64,000 nucleotides of DNA from assembly GCA_016711095.1 (NCBI GenBank), contig JADJTP010000002.1, positions 558,001 through 622,000 of the forward strand, in the 5' to 3' direction. Shown here piece after piece: positions 1-8,084 of this stretch. The stretch comes from Actinomycetales bacterium. GTDB lineage: Bacteria > Actinomycetota > Actinomycetes > Actinomycetales > Dermatophilaceae. Position numbers and translations under genes: made by a program. Positions within the stretch are counted from its first letter, which is position 1, and every line of letters begins with the position of its first letter. Below the pieces are notes generated by a model that worked only from the letters and a program-made list of their open reading frames with translations, did not search any database and was not told the origin of the DNA.

Positions 1-753
1 CTGCTCTTCCTTAGCCTGCTTGTCACGGCAGCCACCGAACCTGCGGACGCCTTGAGCGTCGCTACCGGCCCCGCACGTCGGCGTGTCTGGGTGCAGCTTG
101 CGCTGGTGGCTGTCTTCATCGCACTGACCGGGTGGAACAATCTCGCCTTTCACAACGTCACTGCCGAAGATGCGGCCATTCCGTTGTGGACCCCAATGAC
201 TCGGTGGCTGCAACGGGTGGGCGAGGAGTGGTTCGGGGAGGGTCTGGGCAACTTTGTGGTCAACCCGACGACCTATGTCCTCCTCCCGCTGCTCGTGCTA
301 GCCCTAGCGGCAGCACGTCCCTCCACGCTGGGCTTCGGCAAGGGCCACCGGGTCGGGCGTGCGCTGTTGATCTGCTGCGCCATTCCGCTCGCATGGTTCG
401 CCTACACCCTGATCGGCGGCCACCAGACGATCGTGCGGCTCTCGGGTCGCTTCGCATCCAACTTCATGCAGAACGGCTTTCTCGAGGAGTTCCTGTTCAG
501 AGGTCTCCTGCAAACGCGGCTGCGGCTCATCGCGGGGCCAGGATGGGCGCTCGTCGGACAGGCACTCGTGTTTGGCGTCTGGCACCTTGGCTCCGGTTAT
601 GCCAGCACCGATCATGCCGGGCTGCTGCCCGCCATCGCCATCACCATCGTCCAGCAATCGCTCCTAGGGCTCGCGCTGGGCATCCTGTTCGAACGCACCC
701 GCAACCTGCTTGTCCCGTCTGTCGTGCACATCGCACTCAACAGCATGGGGTAG
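1..753 (+). CDS. CPBP (CAAX/Abi) family intramembrane metalloprotease, 5' end outside window
   Basis: The reading frame is open to base 1, so the true start lies upstream; an internal TTG at 52 is unlikely to be the start. The protein is hydrophobic with several predicted membrane spans. It carries the CPBP signature EEFLFRG (encoded around 484-504), a later conserved HLGSG segment and a C-terminal HIALN motif, which together supply the Glu and His residues expected for the membrane-embedded active site. Known family members process prenylated proteins or serve in bacteriocin immunity and regulation; nothing nearby tells which role applies here. The family call is firm, the substrate unknown. 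Confidence 0.85.
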   Translation: MLFLSLLVTAATEPADALSVATGPARRRVWVQLALVAVFIALTGWNNLAFHNVTAEDAAIPLWTPMTRWLQRVGEEWFGEGLGNFVVNPTTYVLLPLLVLALAAARPSTLGFGKGHRVGRALLICCAIPLAWFAYTLIGGHQTIVRLSGRFASNFMQNGFLEEFLFRGLLQTRLRLIAGPGWALVGQALVFGVWHLGSGYASTDHAGLLPAIAITIVQQSLLGLALGILFERTRNLLVPSVVHIALNSMG

Positions 754-1263
754 CAGCACCACACAACGCCCAGGCCACGACCGGTGGCAATCGGCGTTCA
801 GAGACGTACTCGATGCCATCGTCGAGCAACCCGGCACCGGGTGGCCGCCGCGAGCGCCTGAGGTCCAGCGGGTGGACGATTGATGCTCTCCACGGCATAC
901 ACGGACCGCACCGCGCCTTGAGCGCGCTCACCCCGACCGTCACCGCCCCGCCTGTCGCGGCCAAGCCAAGGTGCTGCTGCTTCTCCTCTTCGGTCGCGCC
1001 CTGAGGGTCGATGAGTTGGCCGGGCCAGGCGCCGCCACGGTGCTCGCCCGCCTGTGACCTGCCTTCCCGCCCGGAGCCGGGGGCAGAGCACGGATGGTGA
1101 CGCCCTTGTGAAGTCCATGCCGTGACCTCAGGGCGGAGCCGACGGTTGCTCCCGGCGACGACGATCCCGGCTGCCGCGGCTACGACGGCAAGGTCGCGCA
1201 GCGATCTGGGGGCATGGTCATGGTGGCCCTCGCGTCGGGTGCTCTTCTGCCCCCTGCTCGGGA
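754..1263. other. Gene-free stretch
   Basis: About 510 bases lie between the protease and the VOC gene. Open frames exist on both strands, but none has a ribosome binding site, recognisable motif or family resemblance. The translations are Arg/Pro-rich, as expected from chance frames in high-GC DNA. It may be decayed coding sequence; I see no intact gene, RNA or repeat. Confidence 0.4.
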
Positions 1264-1650
1264 TCAACCGGAAACCCATTGGACAAGTTGGATGATGATG
1301 CCGTTGGGGTCCTCGTACTGGCTGAAACGCTCGCCCCAAGGCTCGGTCTCTGGCGCTGTGACGACGACAGCCCCATCAGCCACCCACTGGGCGTGGGCCA
1401 GGTCGACGTTGTCCACAACGAATGCGATGAGCAGCCCCTCGCCGGCCGGACCGGCCTTGTGGGCGGGCTTGAAGGTGGCCAGACCAGTCTGCAGGAAGAT
1501 CACGTTCGGCCCGCCGGCGGGGTGCTTGAGGGACACGAAGAAGTCGTCCTGCTCCATCTCGATGGTGAAGCCGAGGTAATGCTGAAAGAACTCCGCCGAT
1601 GCCCTCGGTTGCGCCACGTTGAGCGAGATGGCTGTCGAGGTGATGTTCAT
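1264..1650 (-). CDS. VOC superfamily (glyoxalase/bleomycin-resistance fold) protein
   Basis: The 128-residue product has the length of a single-subunit vicinal-oxygen-chelate protein. It shows two beta-alpha-beta-beta-beta halves: an N-terminal SLNVAQPRASAEFFQHYLGF segment and a C-terminal half ending in the typical YEDPNGIIIQLVQW strand, where the Glu-equivalent metal ligand would lie. Members include glyoxalase I, dioxygenases and drug-binding proteins, so the substrate cannot be named. It is divergent from the TetR gene, with two palindromes just upstream of its ATG, suggesting repression by that regulator. This arrangement is common for TetR and small detoxification genes. Confidence 0.85.
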   Translation of the reverse strand: MNITSTAISLNVAQPRASAEFFQHYLGFTIEMEQDDFFVSLKHPAGGPNVIFLQTGLATFKPAHKAGPAGEGLLIAFVVDNVDLAHAQWVADGAVVVTAPETEPWGERFSQYEDPNGIIIQLVQWVSG

Positions 1651-1661
1651 GTGACTCCTGA

Positions 1662-1701
1662 CGGTACGGCGTACGGGAAGGATAAACGGTACGCTGTACG
1701 G
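1662..1701. promoter_or_regulatory. Paired palindromes, likely TetR operator
   Basis: Two 15-base elements, CGGTACGGCGTACGG at 1662-1676 and CGGTACGCTGTACGG at 1687-1701, share the frame CGGTACG..GTACGG. The first has an 11-base perfect dyad, the second 4+3+4. Their centres are 25 bases apart. They sit between the divergent VOC (ATG at 1650) and TetR (ATG at 1728) genes, where an autorepressor would bind. Binding is inferred from placement and symmetry. Confidence 0.65.
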
Positions 1702-1727
1702 AAACGATGTGCAAATGGAGGTGACAG

Positions 1728-2453
1728 ATGCAGACCGTGAGACTGCTGTGGCGTCACCGAATCCCGGTGGTACCGCCCCGGGGGCGGCCGGCGCGGATGG
1801 GTGTGGATCAGGTCGTGGCCAGCGGCATCGAGGTCGCCGACCGGGTCGGCAACCTCGGCTTCGGTATGCGCGACGTGGCCCGGCACGCCGGGGTGCCGGT
1901 GATGACCCTGTACTCCTCGGTCGACGCGCGTGAGCAACTGCTGGAGCTGATGATCGACCAATGCCGAGCGGAGATGGCCCACGCGCCCCAGCGCGGCACC
2001 TGGCGAAGCCGCCTGCAAACGGTCGCCGCAGACAACCGGGCGCTCCTGGAAGCTCACCCCTGGCTCGCGGACGTCGAATCCGAGCGCGCGATCCTTGGCC
2101 CGGGAACTCTGGTCAAGTACGAGCGTGAACTCGGCGCGGTCGCGAGCCTGAACCTGAGTGACCCGGACAAAGACGCCGCGTTGTCCCTGGTGATTGACTT
2201 CGTCCGCGCCTCGGTTCGGGCGATCCGGCATACGGCATTGGAACAATCAGTCGAAACCGCCGCCGAGTGGTGGGCCCGTGAAGGCGAACTGCTCGCCGGG
2301 CTTGGCGTCGCCGAGGAGTTCCCCCTCGCGAGCCGAATCGGCACCGCAACAGGTCAGGCCTACAACGCCGCAAGCGATCCCGAACGGGCGTTCGCGTTCG
2401 GGCTGTCGGTCATTCTCGACGGCATCCAGGCCCGAGTGGCAGGAGGCAGCTGA
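1728..2453 (+). CDS. TetR/AcrR family transcriptional regulator
   Basis: The 241-residue protein has an N-terminal helix-turn-helix at about residues 30-70, with the segments GFGMRDVARHAGV and MTLYSSVDAREQLLELM matching the TetR DNA-binding fold. An all-helical ligand domain follows and resembles the tetracycline-repressor-type C-terminal domain. The ATG at 1728 is preceded by GGAGG at 1717-1721, a good ribosome binding site. It is divergent from the VOC gene and probably controls both genes through the dyads at 1662-1701. The ligand is unknown. TetR membership is firm; the regulon is inferred. Confidence 0.88.
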   Translation: MQTVRLLWRHRIPVVPPRGRPARMGVDQVVASGIEVADRVGNLGFGMRDVARHAGVPVMTLYSSVDAREQLLELMIDQCRAEMAHAPQRGTWRSRLQTVAADNRALLEAHPWLADVESERAILGPGTLVKYERELGAVASLNLSDPDKDAALSLVIDFVRASVRAIRHTALEQSVETAAEWWAREGELLAGLGVAEEFPLASRIGTATGQAYNAASDPERAFAFGLSVILDGIQARVAGGS

Positions 2454-2504
2454 TCCGGCTCCGGGGTCATCCGACGATGGGAATGGGCATGGGAAGATTC
2501 GCGG

Positions 2505-3944
2505 GTGGCAGGAATCCTGGTGGCGGGCACTTCGTCGGATGCCGGCAAGTCGCTGATCGTTGCCGGACTGTGTCGCGCTTTCGCGAGGCGCGGCATACGA
2601 GTTGCGCCGTTCAAGGCGCAGAACATGAGCAACAACTCGATGGTCTGCCCGGACGGCTCCGAGATTGGTCGTGCCCAGTACCTGCAGGCGCTCGCCGCGG
2701 GGGTCGAGCCGTCAGCACGGCTGAACCCGGTGCTGCTCAAACCCGCCACCGATCGGCGGGCATTCATCGTGCTCGACGGCCGACCGGGCGGCACGCTGGA
2801 GGCCGGCGAATACACCAGCGGCCGAGCCCGGCTCGCTGTCGCCGCGTTCGACGCCTACCGCCAACTCGAAGCCGACTACGACCTGGTGGTTGCCGAAGGT
2901 GCCGGGTCACCGGCCGAGATCAACCTGCGTACCGGCGACTATGTGAACTTCGGCCTGGCCCGGGAGTTCGGGCTGCCGGTGGTGCTGGTCGGTGACATCG
3001 ACCGAGGCGGCGTGCTGGCGTCGATCTTCGGCCACTGGGCGATCGTCGACGACGCCGACCGGGCAACGCTGGCCGGATACGTGATCAACAAGTTCCGCGG
3101 CGACCAGTCCGTCCTCGACCCTGGACTGGTCGAACTCAGCGCACGCACTGGCCTGCCCTGCCTGGGCGTGGTGCCGTGGTTGGACCAGGTGTGGCTGGAC
3201 AGCGAGGACGCATTGGCCTTCGCCAAGTGGCCGCGCCAGCCCGGCCGTGCCGGAACGCTGCGAATTGCGGCCGTCCGGTTTCCGCGGATCTCGAACGCTA
3301 CCGACCTGGATGCCCTCGCGGCCGAGCCGGGACTCGATGTATTCGCCACGGCCAGCCCCTCCGACGTCGAGAGCGCCGACCTGGTGGTGCTCCCCGGCAG
3401 CCGAAGCACGCTGGCCGACCTGGACTGGCTCCGCGGGCTCGGCCTGGCCGACGCACTGGCCCGTCGCGCCGCTGCGGGCGGCTCGATCCTTGGGATCTGC
3501 GGTGGCTACCAGATGCTCGCCGAAGTGATCGACGACCCGATCGAGTCCGCTCGCGGCACCGAGCCCGGCCTCGGTCTGCTTCCGGCCGTGGTCCGGTTCA
3601 GCGCCGAAAAGATCCTCGCCAAGCCGTCCGGGACCTGGCAGGGCCAACCGGTGTCCGGCTACGAAATCCACCACGGAGTGGTGGAGCCGACCGGCGGTGT
3701 GCCGTTCCTGGACGGCGTGCGCGCCGGCAACACCTGGGGCACGATCTGGCACGGCGCGTTCGAGAACGACGGCTTCCGCCGCGCCTGGCTCACCGAACTC
3801 GCCGCAACTGTCGGCTCCGTCTGGGAGCCTGCCCCGGACGCCCCCGACTTCGCCGAGCGGCGCACCCAGATGCTGGACGAGTTGGCCGACGCTCTCGAGC
3901 AGCACGCCGACGTGGATGCGTTGCTGCAGCTGGCCGGGCGCTGA
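2505..3944 (+). CDS. cobQ: Cobyric acid synthase (glutamine-hydrolysing)
   Basis: CobQ amidates four peripheral carboxylates of adenosylcobyrinic a,c-diamide to give cobyric acid. The 479-residue product has the CobQ/CbiP layout: an N-terminal P-loop-like dethiobiotin-synthetase fold starting GTSSDAGKS, the stretch FKAQNMSNNS, and a C-terminal class I glutaminase domain with Cys332 in ICGGYQ and a YEIHHG motif supplying His. The start is GTG at 2505. It faces the cbiO end of the cobalt transporter tail to tail and marks the left edge of the cobalamin cluster. Length and motifs match the family closely. Confidence 0.96.
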   Translation: MAGILVAGTSSDAGKSLIVAGLCRAFARRGIRVAPFKAQNMSNNSMVCPDGSEIGRAQYLQALAAGVEPSARLNPVLLKPATDRRAFIVLDGRPGGTLEAGEYTSGRARLAVAAFDAYRQLEADYDLVVAEGAGSPAEINLRTGDYVNFGLAREFGLPVVLVGDIDRGGVLASIFGHWAIVDDADRATLAGYVINKFRGDQSVLDPGLVELSARTGLPCLGVVPWLDQVWLDSEDALAFAKWPRQPGRAGTLRIAAVRFPRISNATDLDALAAEPGLDVFATASPSDVESADLVVLPGSRSTLADLDWLRGLGLADALARRAAAGGSILGICGGYQMLAEVIDDPIESARGTEPGLGLLPAVVRFSAEKILAKPSGTWQGQPVSGYEIHHGVVEPTGGVPFLDGVRAGNTWGTIWHGAFENDGFRRAWLTELAATVGSVWEPAPDAPDFAERRTQMLDELADALEQHADVDALLQLAGR

Positions 3945-3979
3945 GCAGCGTCGCACCTTGGGCGTGGGCACCATCGTTG

Positions 3980-4816
3980 TCAGGCGACGCCCTCAGGGAC
4001 GCTCCCGGCAGACTGCACGGCGGCGACCAGCCCGGACACGTCAGTGACCGAGCCGGTCTTCAGACCGAGTGCGGCTGCGGCCTGAAGCACCAGTGGTTGC
4101 CTAAGTCGTGCCGCCGCCACCAGGTCGGCATCGGACAGCAGTTCGGTGGGCGGGCCGTGGCGAATCTTCCCGTCGACCAGCACGGCCAGCGTGTCGGCCC
4201 ACCACAGGGCGAAGTCCACCTCATGGGTGGAGATCACCACGGTGGTCTGGACCCGAAGCAGGCTTTCCAGGGCTCCCACCATCTCGTCGACCCCTAGGGG
4301 GTCGAGCCCAGCGGTAGGTTCGTCGAGCAGCATGATGCACGGTTTCATCGCCAAGGCCCCGGCGATCGCGACCCGCTTACGCTGGCCGTAGGACAGCTCG
4401 TGGATCGGTCGTTCGGCGAGGTCCTCGATCGACAGCACCGCCAGCGCCTCCGCCACCCGCTGGCGGACCTCCGTCTCGCTCAGGCCGAGGTTCATCGGAC
4501 CGAACGACACGTCGCGGTACACGTCGGCGGCGAACAGCTGGTCGTCGGGGTTCTGCGCGACCAGCTGGACGACTTGGCGGTGCGCCCGCAGGCCAGCCCG
4601 ATCGAACGCGAGCGTGGCGCCGTCGACGAGCACCCGACCCCGATTCGGTTTCACCGACCCGGCGAGGGTGCGCAGCAGGGTGGTCTTGCCCGACCCGTTG
4701 GCGCCGAGCAGGGCCAAGCGCCCGCCGGGCGGGATCTCCAGGTCCGCCCCGCGAATCACCTGGCTGGCCCCCAAGGCCACCTCAAGCGCAACGGCGGACA
4801 ACCGGCGGTGACTCAT
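3980..4816 (-). CDS. cbiO: Cobalt ECF transporter ATPase CbiO
   Basis: This is the ATP-binding subunit of the CbiMNQO cobalt importer, about 278 residues. It shows Walker A (GANGSGKTT), the Q-loop (VAQNPDDQ), the ABC signature (LSYGQRKR), Walker B (CIMLLDEP) and the switch His in STHEVDF. I place the start at the ATG at 4816 because it overlaps the cbiQ stop by the four bases ATGA; an in-frame ATG 15 bases upstream is less likely. It is the last gene of the cbiMNQO operon led by a cobalamin riboswitch. Confidence 0.94.
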   Translation of the reverse strand: MSHRRLSAVALEVALGASQVIRGADLEIPPGGRLALLGANGSGKTTLLRTLAGSVKPNRGRVLVDGATLAFDRAGLRAHRQVVQLVAQNPDDQLFAADVYRDVSFGPMNLGLSETEVRQRVAEALAVLSIEDLAERPIHELSYGQRKRVAIAGALAMKPCIMLLDEPTAGLDPLGVDEMVGALESLLRVQTTVVISTHEVDFALWWADTLAVLVDGKIRHGPPTELLSDADLVAAARLRQPLVLQAAAALGLKTGSVTDVSGLVAAVQSAGSVPEGVA

Positions 4817-5571
4817 GGCAGCAGCGCCCACCCCGCCGAGCCGGCGACCACCACCGCGAGGGCCGCGATGCTGGCTGCCAGAAAGCGAGTCGACCTGATC
4901 CGCTCGGGTTCCAGCGTGCGCAGCGCGTCCTCATAGCCTCGTCCGGCCAGCGCGGCCTCCAGGCGGCGGGCCCGGTCCCACGAGCGCACGAACAGCACCG
5001 CCACCCCCATGGCCGCCGAGCGCATCGCGGCGGACCGGGTTGCATACCCGAGCCGGGCCTCTTGCGCCCGATGGATCGCGCCGGCGCTTTCCAGCAGGCC
5101 GATGCTGAACCGGTAGATCAGTGCGGCGATCTCGATCAGCGGGTCGGGGACGCGAGCGTGCCGAAGGCTGGAGAGCAGGTCGATCATCGGGGTCGAGCAG
5201 GCCAGGGTGAACATCGCCAGAGTGGCCGCGCTCGCCCGGACGGCCAGTTGCGCGGCCATCTCCAACCCGGCCGGTGGGACCTGCACCCGCGGGCCGGCGT
5301 CCCAGCTGATGCTCACCGCCACGGTCGCGACCCCGATCAGAATCGAGACCAGCGGCAGCCACACGATGCGGCCCAGCCTGGCCCAGCCCACCCGGATCGG
5401 GCCCAGCAGCAGCACCAGGCTGGCCACGGCCACGACGACCCCACCCGGGAACGGGGGCAGCGAGATGGCGGCCAGCAGCAGGCCCAGCGACAAGGTGCCC
5501 TTGTCACGGACCGAGCGCGCTCGCCAGGGGCTGGACCACGCAGCGTGGTCCAGCGCCAGGCCGTGCGCCAT
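4813..5571 (-). CDS. cbiQ: Cobalt ECF transporter transmembrane subunit CbiQ
   Basis: CbiQ is the membrane scaffold coupling the CbiO ATPase to CbiM. The 252-residue protein has several hydrophobic segments, for example LGLLLAAISLPPFPGG and VAVASLVLLL. It also has the cytoplasmic coupling region with two Ala-Arg-rich helices: ALIYRFSIGLLESAGAIHRA and, later, RRLEAALAGRGYED. These match the EcfT family motif that contacts the ATPase. It overlaps cbiO by four bases and touches cbiN by one, which implies translational coupling. Confidence 0.93.
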   Translation of the reverse strand: MAHGLALDHAAWSSPWRARSVRDKGTLSLGLLLAAISLPPFPGGVVVAVASLVLLLGPIRVGWARLGRIVWLPLVSILIGVATVAVSISWDAGPRVQVPPAGLEMAAQLAVRASAATLAMFTLACSTPMIDLLSSLRHARVPDPLIEIAALIYRFSIGLLESAGAIHRAQEARLGYATRSAAMRSAAMGVAVLFVRSWDRARRLEAALAGRGYEDALRTLEPERIRSTRFLAASIAALAVVVAGSAGWALLP

Positions 5572-5912
5572 CAGGTCGCGGGCTCGGGCGCGGTCCCCGC
5601 AGCCGAACCCGCCCGTTCACCGCGACGACGACCCCACAGTCCGCCGATCGCGAACCCGAGCACGGAACCGCCGAGGGCAGCCTGGAGGGCGAACAGTCCG
5701 GATTCGACTTCACCGGACTCCGGCTGGAAGAAGGGCTCGAACCACGGCTGGTAGTCGGGGTTGGCCTCCTGGATGGTCGCGGTGGCGACCGAGTCGGTGC
5801 CGGCGAAGCGCTCGTCAGGGTTGGTGTGCAGACCGCCGACGACGAAGCTGATCCCGAAGATCAGGACAAGCGCGGCAATCAGTCCAATGGTGGTCCAGGT
5901 CTTCCTGCTCAT
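5571..5912 (-). CDS. cbiN: Cobalt transport accessory subunit CbiN
   Basis: The 113-residue protein fits CbiN, with two transmembrane helices (near residues 8-27 and 72-93) around an extracytoplasmic loop containing NPDERFAGTDSVA and ESGEVESGLFALQ, the PDGLE-like region. CbiN helps load cobalt into CbiM. The C-terminal 20 residues are Arg/Ala-rich and poorly conserved. It sits between cbiM and cbiQ with almost no spacing, as in other cbiMNQO operons. Confidence 0.9.
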   Translation of the reverse strand: MSRKTWTTIGLIAALVLIFGISFVVGGLHTNPDERFAGTDSVATATIQEANPDYQPWFEPFFQPESGEVESGLFALQAALGGSVLGFAIGGLWGRRRGERAGSAAGTAPEPAT

Positions 5913-5913
5913 C

Positions 5914-6597
5914 TCACGCCACCGCTTCCTTCCGGGCCGGACGCAGGATGCCGAGGCGCTCCAGCTCGGGCTTGGCGACGTCGGTCAGCAGTCGGAACAC
6001 CAGCACGCCCAAGATGCCTTCAGCGATCGCCAAAGGCACCTGGGAGATGGCGAACACGCCCGCGAACTTGGCCACAGAGCCGGCCAGGCCGGATTCGGGG
6101 TCGGGGAAGGCGAGACCCAGCTGGACGCTGGTCACCAGGTAGGTGGACAGGTCGGCGAACGCAAGGGCGAGAAAGACTCCGACGTTGGGATGCCAGCTGA
6201 GCTTGTTGGATATTCTCCAGAACCAGTAGCCCACCAAGGGCCCGGCGACGCCCATGCTGAACACGTTCGCGCCGAGGGTGGTGATGCCGCCGTGGGCGAG
6301 CAGCAGCGCCTGAAAGACCAGCACGATCGTCGACAGGAATGCCATCACCGGTGGCCGGAACAACACCGCCCCTAGGCCGGTGCCGGTCGGATGAGACGAG
6401 CTGCCGGTAACCGAGGGCAGCTTGATCGAGGACAACACAAAGGTGAAGGCGCCGGCGGCGGCGAGCAGGAGCCGGGACTCCGGATGTGCCTTCGCCTCCT
6501 GGATGACCTTGCGCGCTCCGTGGATCACGAACGGTGTGGAAACTGCGTACCAAGCGACGCAGTGGGCGACAGGTAGAAATCCCTCAGCGATATGCAT
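5914..6597 (-). CDS. cbiM: Cobalt ECF transporter substrate-binding subunit CbiM
   Basis: CbiM is the integral membrane S component that binds cobalt. The 227-residue protein begins MHIAEGFLP; the N-terminal Met and His2 of this family are metal ligands, which fixes the start at 6597. Further conserved stretches are SSSHPTGTGLGAVLF and LLLAHGGITTLGANVFSMGVAGP. A ribosome binding site (GAAGGGGAA on the coding strand) precedes the ATG. It is the first gene after a cobalamin riboswitch, so cobalt import should fall when cobalamin is plentiful. Confidence 0.96.
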   Translation of the reverse strand: MHIAEGFLPVAHCVAWYAVSTPFVIHGARKVIQEAKAHPESRLLLAAAGAFTFVLSSIKLPSVTGSSSHPTGTGLGAVLFRPPVMAFLSTIVLVFQALLLAHGGITTLGANVFSMGVAGPLVGYWFWRISNKLSWHPNVGVFLALAFADLSTYLVTSVQLGLAFPDPESGLAGSVAKFAGVFAISQVPLAIAEGILGVLVFRLLTDVAKPELERLGILRPARKEAVA

Positions 6598-6634
6598 CGA
6601 CGAGTTCCCCTTCTAGGTGACGTGGCCTAAAGGA

Positions 6635-6740
6635 ACCGTCGTCCACGCACGTATCTGACTTCCCCATCGCTGAGGTCACAGTGGCCCGACCGCCCCGGAT
6701 TCGCACCGGGTTCCGCGTCGTGGACGGCACCCAATCTTTG
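6635..6740 (-). ncRNA. Cobalamin riboswitch upstream of cbiMNQO
   Basis: Read on the minus strand, this leader has the conserved core in order: GGAACCCGGTGCGAATCCGG, then GGCGGTCGGGCCACTGTGA (the B12 box region), then GGGGAAGTCAGATAC. A GTCCACG/CGTGGAC pairing (about 6717-6723 with 6643-6649) closes the core as a P1-like helix. It ends about 40 bases before the cbiM ATG, so it most likely acts on translation or transcription of the transporter. Boundaries are approximate. Confidence 0.93.
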
Positions 6741-6822
6741 CACTCCACGACGGCGGATGTGCAAGGTGGTAGCTCTGGGATGACCGTCACACAGTCTGCT
6801 GCTGTTGCCTGAGTCTGAAAGC

Positions 6823-7410
6823 TCAGCGCTTCGTCGCCGCCCAGCTCGTGACGCTGCGGAGCGGTCGGAATCCCGTGAGCCGTCCGATCGGCTCGGCGAC
6901 TTCCACCCCGACCCGGCACATCTCGCCGCCCCAGCGCCGGTAAGCCTCCAGCAGCACCGCGTCGGAGTCGGCGGTGACGCTGTGTGCGACGAGGCGACCG
7001 CCCAAGGGGAGCGCGGCCCGGCACCGCTGCAGCACGTCAGGTTCCACGCCTCCGCCGACGAACACCGCGTCGGGTCGGGGCAGCTGGTCGAGTACCGAGG
7101 CCACCTCGGCGACCTGGACGTCCAGTTGACCGCTGACATGCAGGTTCGCGGCGTTGGTGCCGATCCGTGCGGCCCGCTGGGCGTCTCGCTCCACCGCGAC
7201 CGCCGAGTTGTCCGCGTGCAGCCGGCACCACTCGATCGCGATCGAACCGGTGCCGGCACCCAGGTCCCACAACCGCTCGCCGGGACGCGGGGCGAGCATA
7301 GCCAGTGCGAAGGAGCGCAGCACCCGTTTGGTGAGCAGCCCGTCGGTGACGAACGCGTCATCCGGCATCCCGGTACTGAGCTGGCCCGGGGCCCTGGGAT
7401 GGTCGTTCAT
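6823..7410 (-). CDS. cbiT: Cobalt-precorrin-6B (precorrin-6B) C15-methyltransferase/decarboxylase CbiT
   Basis: CbiT methylates C-15 and decarboxylates the C-12 acetate side chain. The 195-residue product has the CbiT start TDGLLTKRVLRSFAL and the SAM-binding motif I LWDLGAGTGSIAIEW, followed by VAVERD and VFVGGG motifs. I choose the ATG at 7410 since earlier in-frame starts give an Arg/Pro-rich extension overlapping the divergent cobO. The C-5 partner, CbiE, lies at 14875-15840, so the two halves of CobL are separate here. It is upstream of the riboswitch and probably has its own promoter in the 62-base gap with cobO. Confidence 0.92.
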   Translation of the reverse strand: MNDHPRAPGQLSTGMPDDAFVTDGLLTKRVLRSFALAMLAPRPGERLWDLGAGTGSIAIEWCRLHADNSAVAVERDAQRAARIGTNAANLHVSGQLDVQVAEVASVLDQLPRPDAVFVGGGVEPDVLQRCRAALPLGGRLVAHSVTADSDAVLLEAYRRWGGEMCRVGVEVAEPIGRLTGFRPLRSVTSWAATKR

Positions 7411-7472
7411 GGCGAGCACCATAACCGCATGAGGCACAATCTGGGCCGTGAGCACCCCAACCGAGCCTGGCC

Positions 7473-8084
7473 ATGCCTGAGGGCGAGTCCTTCGTCGTCG
7501 ATGACGAGCTGACCACAAGGAAGCGCCGGCTGCTGCCGGCGCTGATCGTGAACACCGGAGAGGGCAAGGGCAAGACGACCGCGGCGATGGGCCTCGCACT
7601 GCGGGCCTGGCATCAGGGCTGGTCAATCGGTGTCTTCCAGTTCGTCAAGTCCGGCAAGTGGGTCACCGGCGAACGCGCGGCGCTCGAGGCGCTTGGGGCC
7701 GAGCATCAGCGCAGCGGGGCTGGCGGTGAGGTCGAGTGGTTCGCCACGGGACCCGGCCGCCACTGGGTGCGCCGGCCCGGTGAAGAACCCGAACACGCCG
7801 ACGCCGCCCGCGAAGCCTGGGCCGAGGTTGCGTCCCGGCTGGCCGTGCAACGCCACCAGCTGTACGTGCTCGACGAACTCACCTACCCCCTGAGGTGGGG
7901 CTGGCTGGATGTCACGGAGGTGGTGGCGACACTCCGGGACCGGCCCGGGGTCCAGCACGTCGCGGTGACCGGCAGAGGCGCCCCGTCGGAACTGGTCGAG
8001 ATCGCCACCACGGTCACCGAGATGACCAAGCGCAAGCACCCCTTCGACACCGGCCAGAGGGGCCAGGCGGGCATCGAATGGTGA
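7473..8084 (+). CDS. cobO: Cob(I)yrinic acid a,c-diamide adenosyltransferase
   Basis: CobO (BtuR/CobA type) transfers the 5'-deoxyadenosyl group of ATP to the cobalt of the corrinoid. The 203-residue protein has the P-loop NTGEGKGKTTAAMG at about residues 27-40, then the family motifs FQFVKSGKW and YVLDELTYPLRWGWLD. Length is normal. The ATG at 7473 is 62 bases from the divergent cbiT start. Its last seven bases overlap the start of the cobB-cobC fusion, so adenosylation and a,c-amidation are encoded together. Confidence 0.95.
   Translation: MPEGESFVVDDELTTRKRRLLPALIVNTGEGKGKTTAAMGLALRAWHQGWSIGVFQFVKSGKWVTGERAALEALGAEHQRSGAGGEVEWFATGPGRHWVRRPGEEPEHADAAREAWAEVASRLAVQRHQLYVLDELTYPLRWGWLDVTEVVATLRDRPGVQHVAVTGRGAPSELVEIATTVTEMTKRKHPFDTGQRGQAGIEW

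Noticed and set aside
737..1339. 200-codon minus-strand frame after the protease gene
   Set aside because: No motif or ribosome site, and it runs into the VOC gene in another frame.
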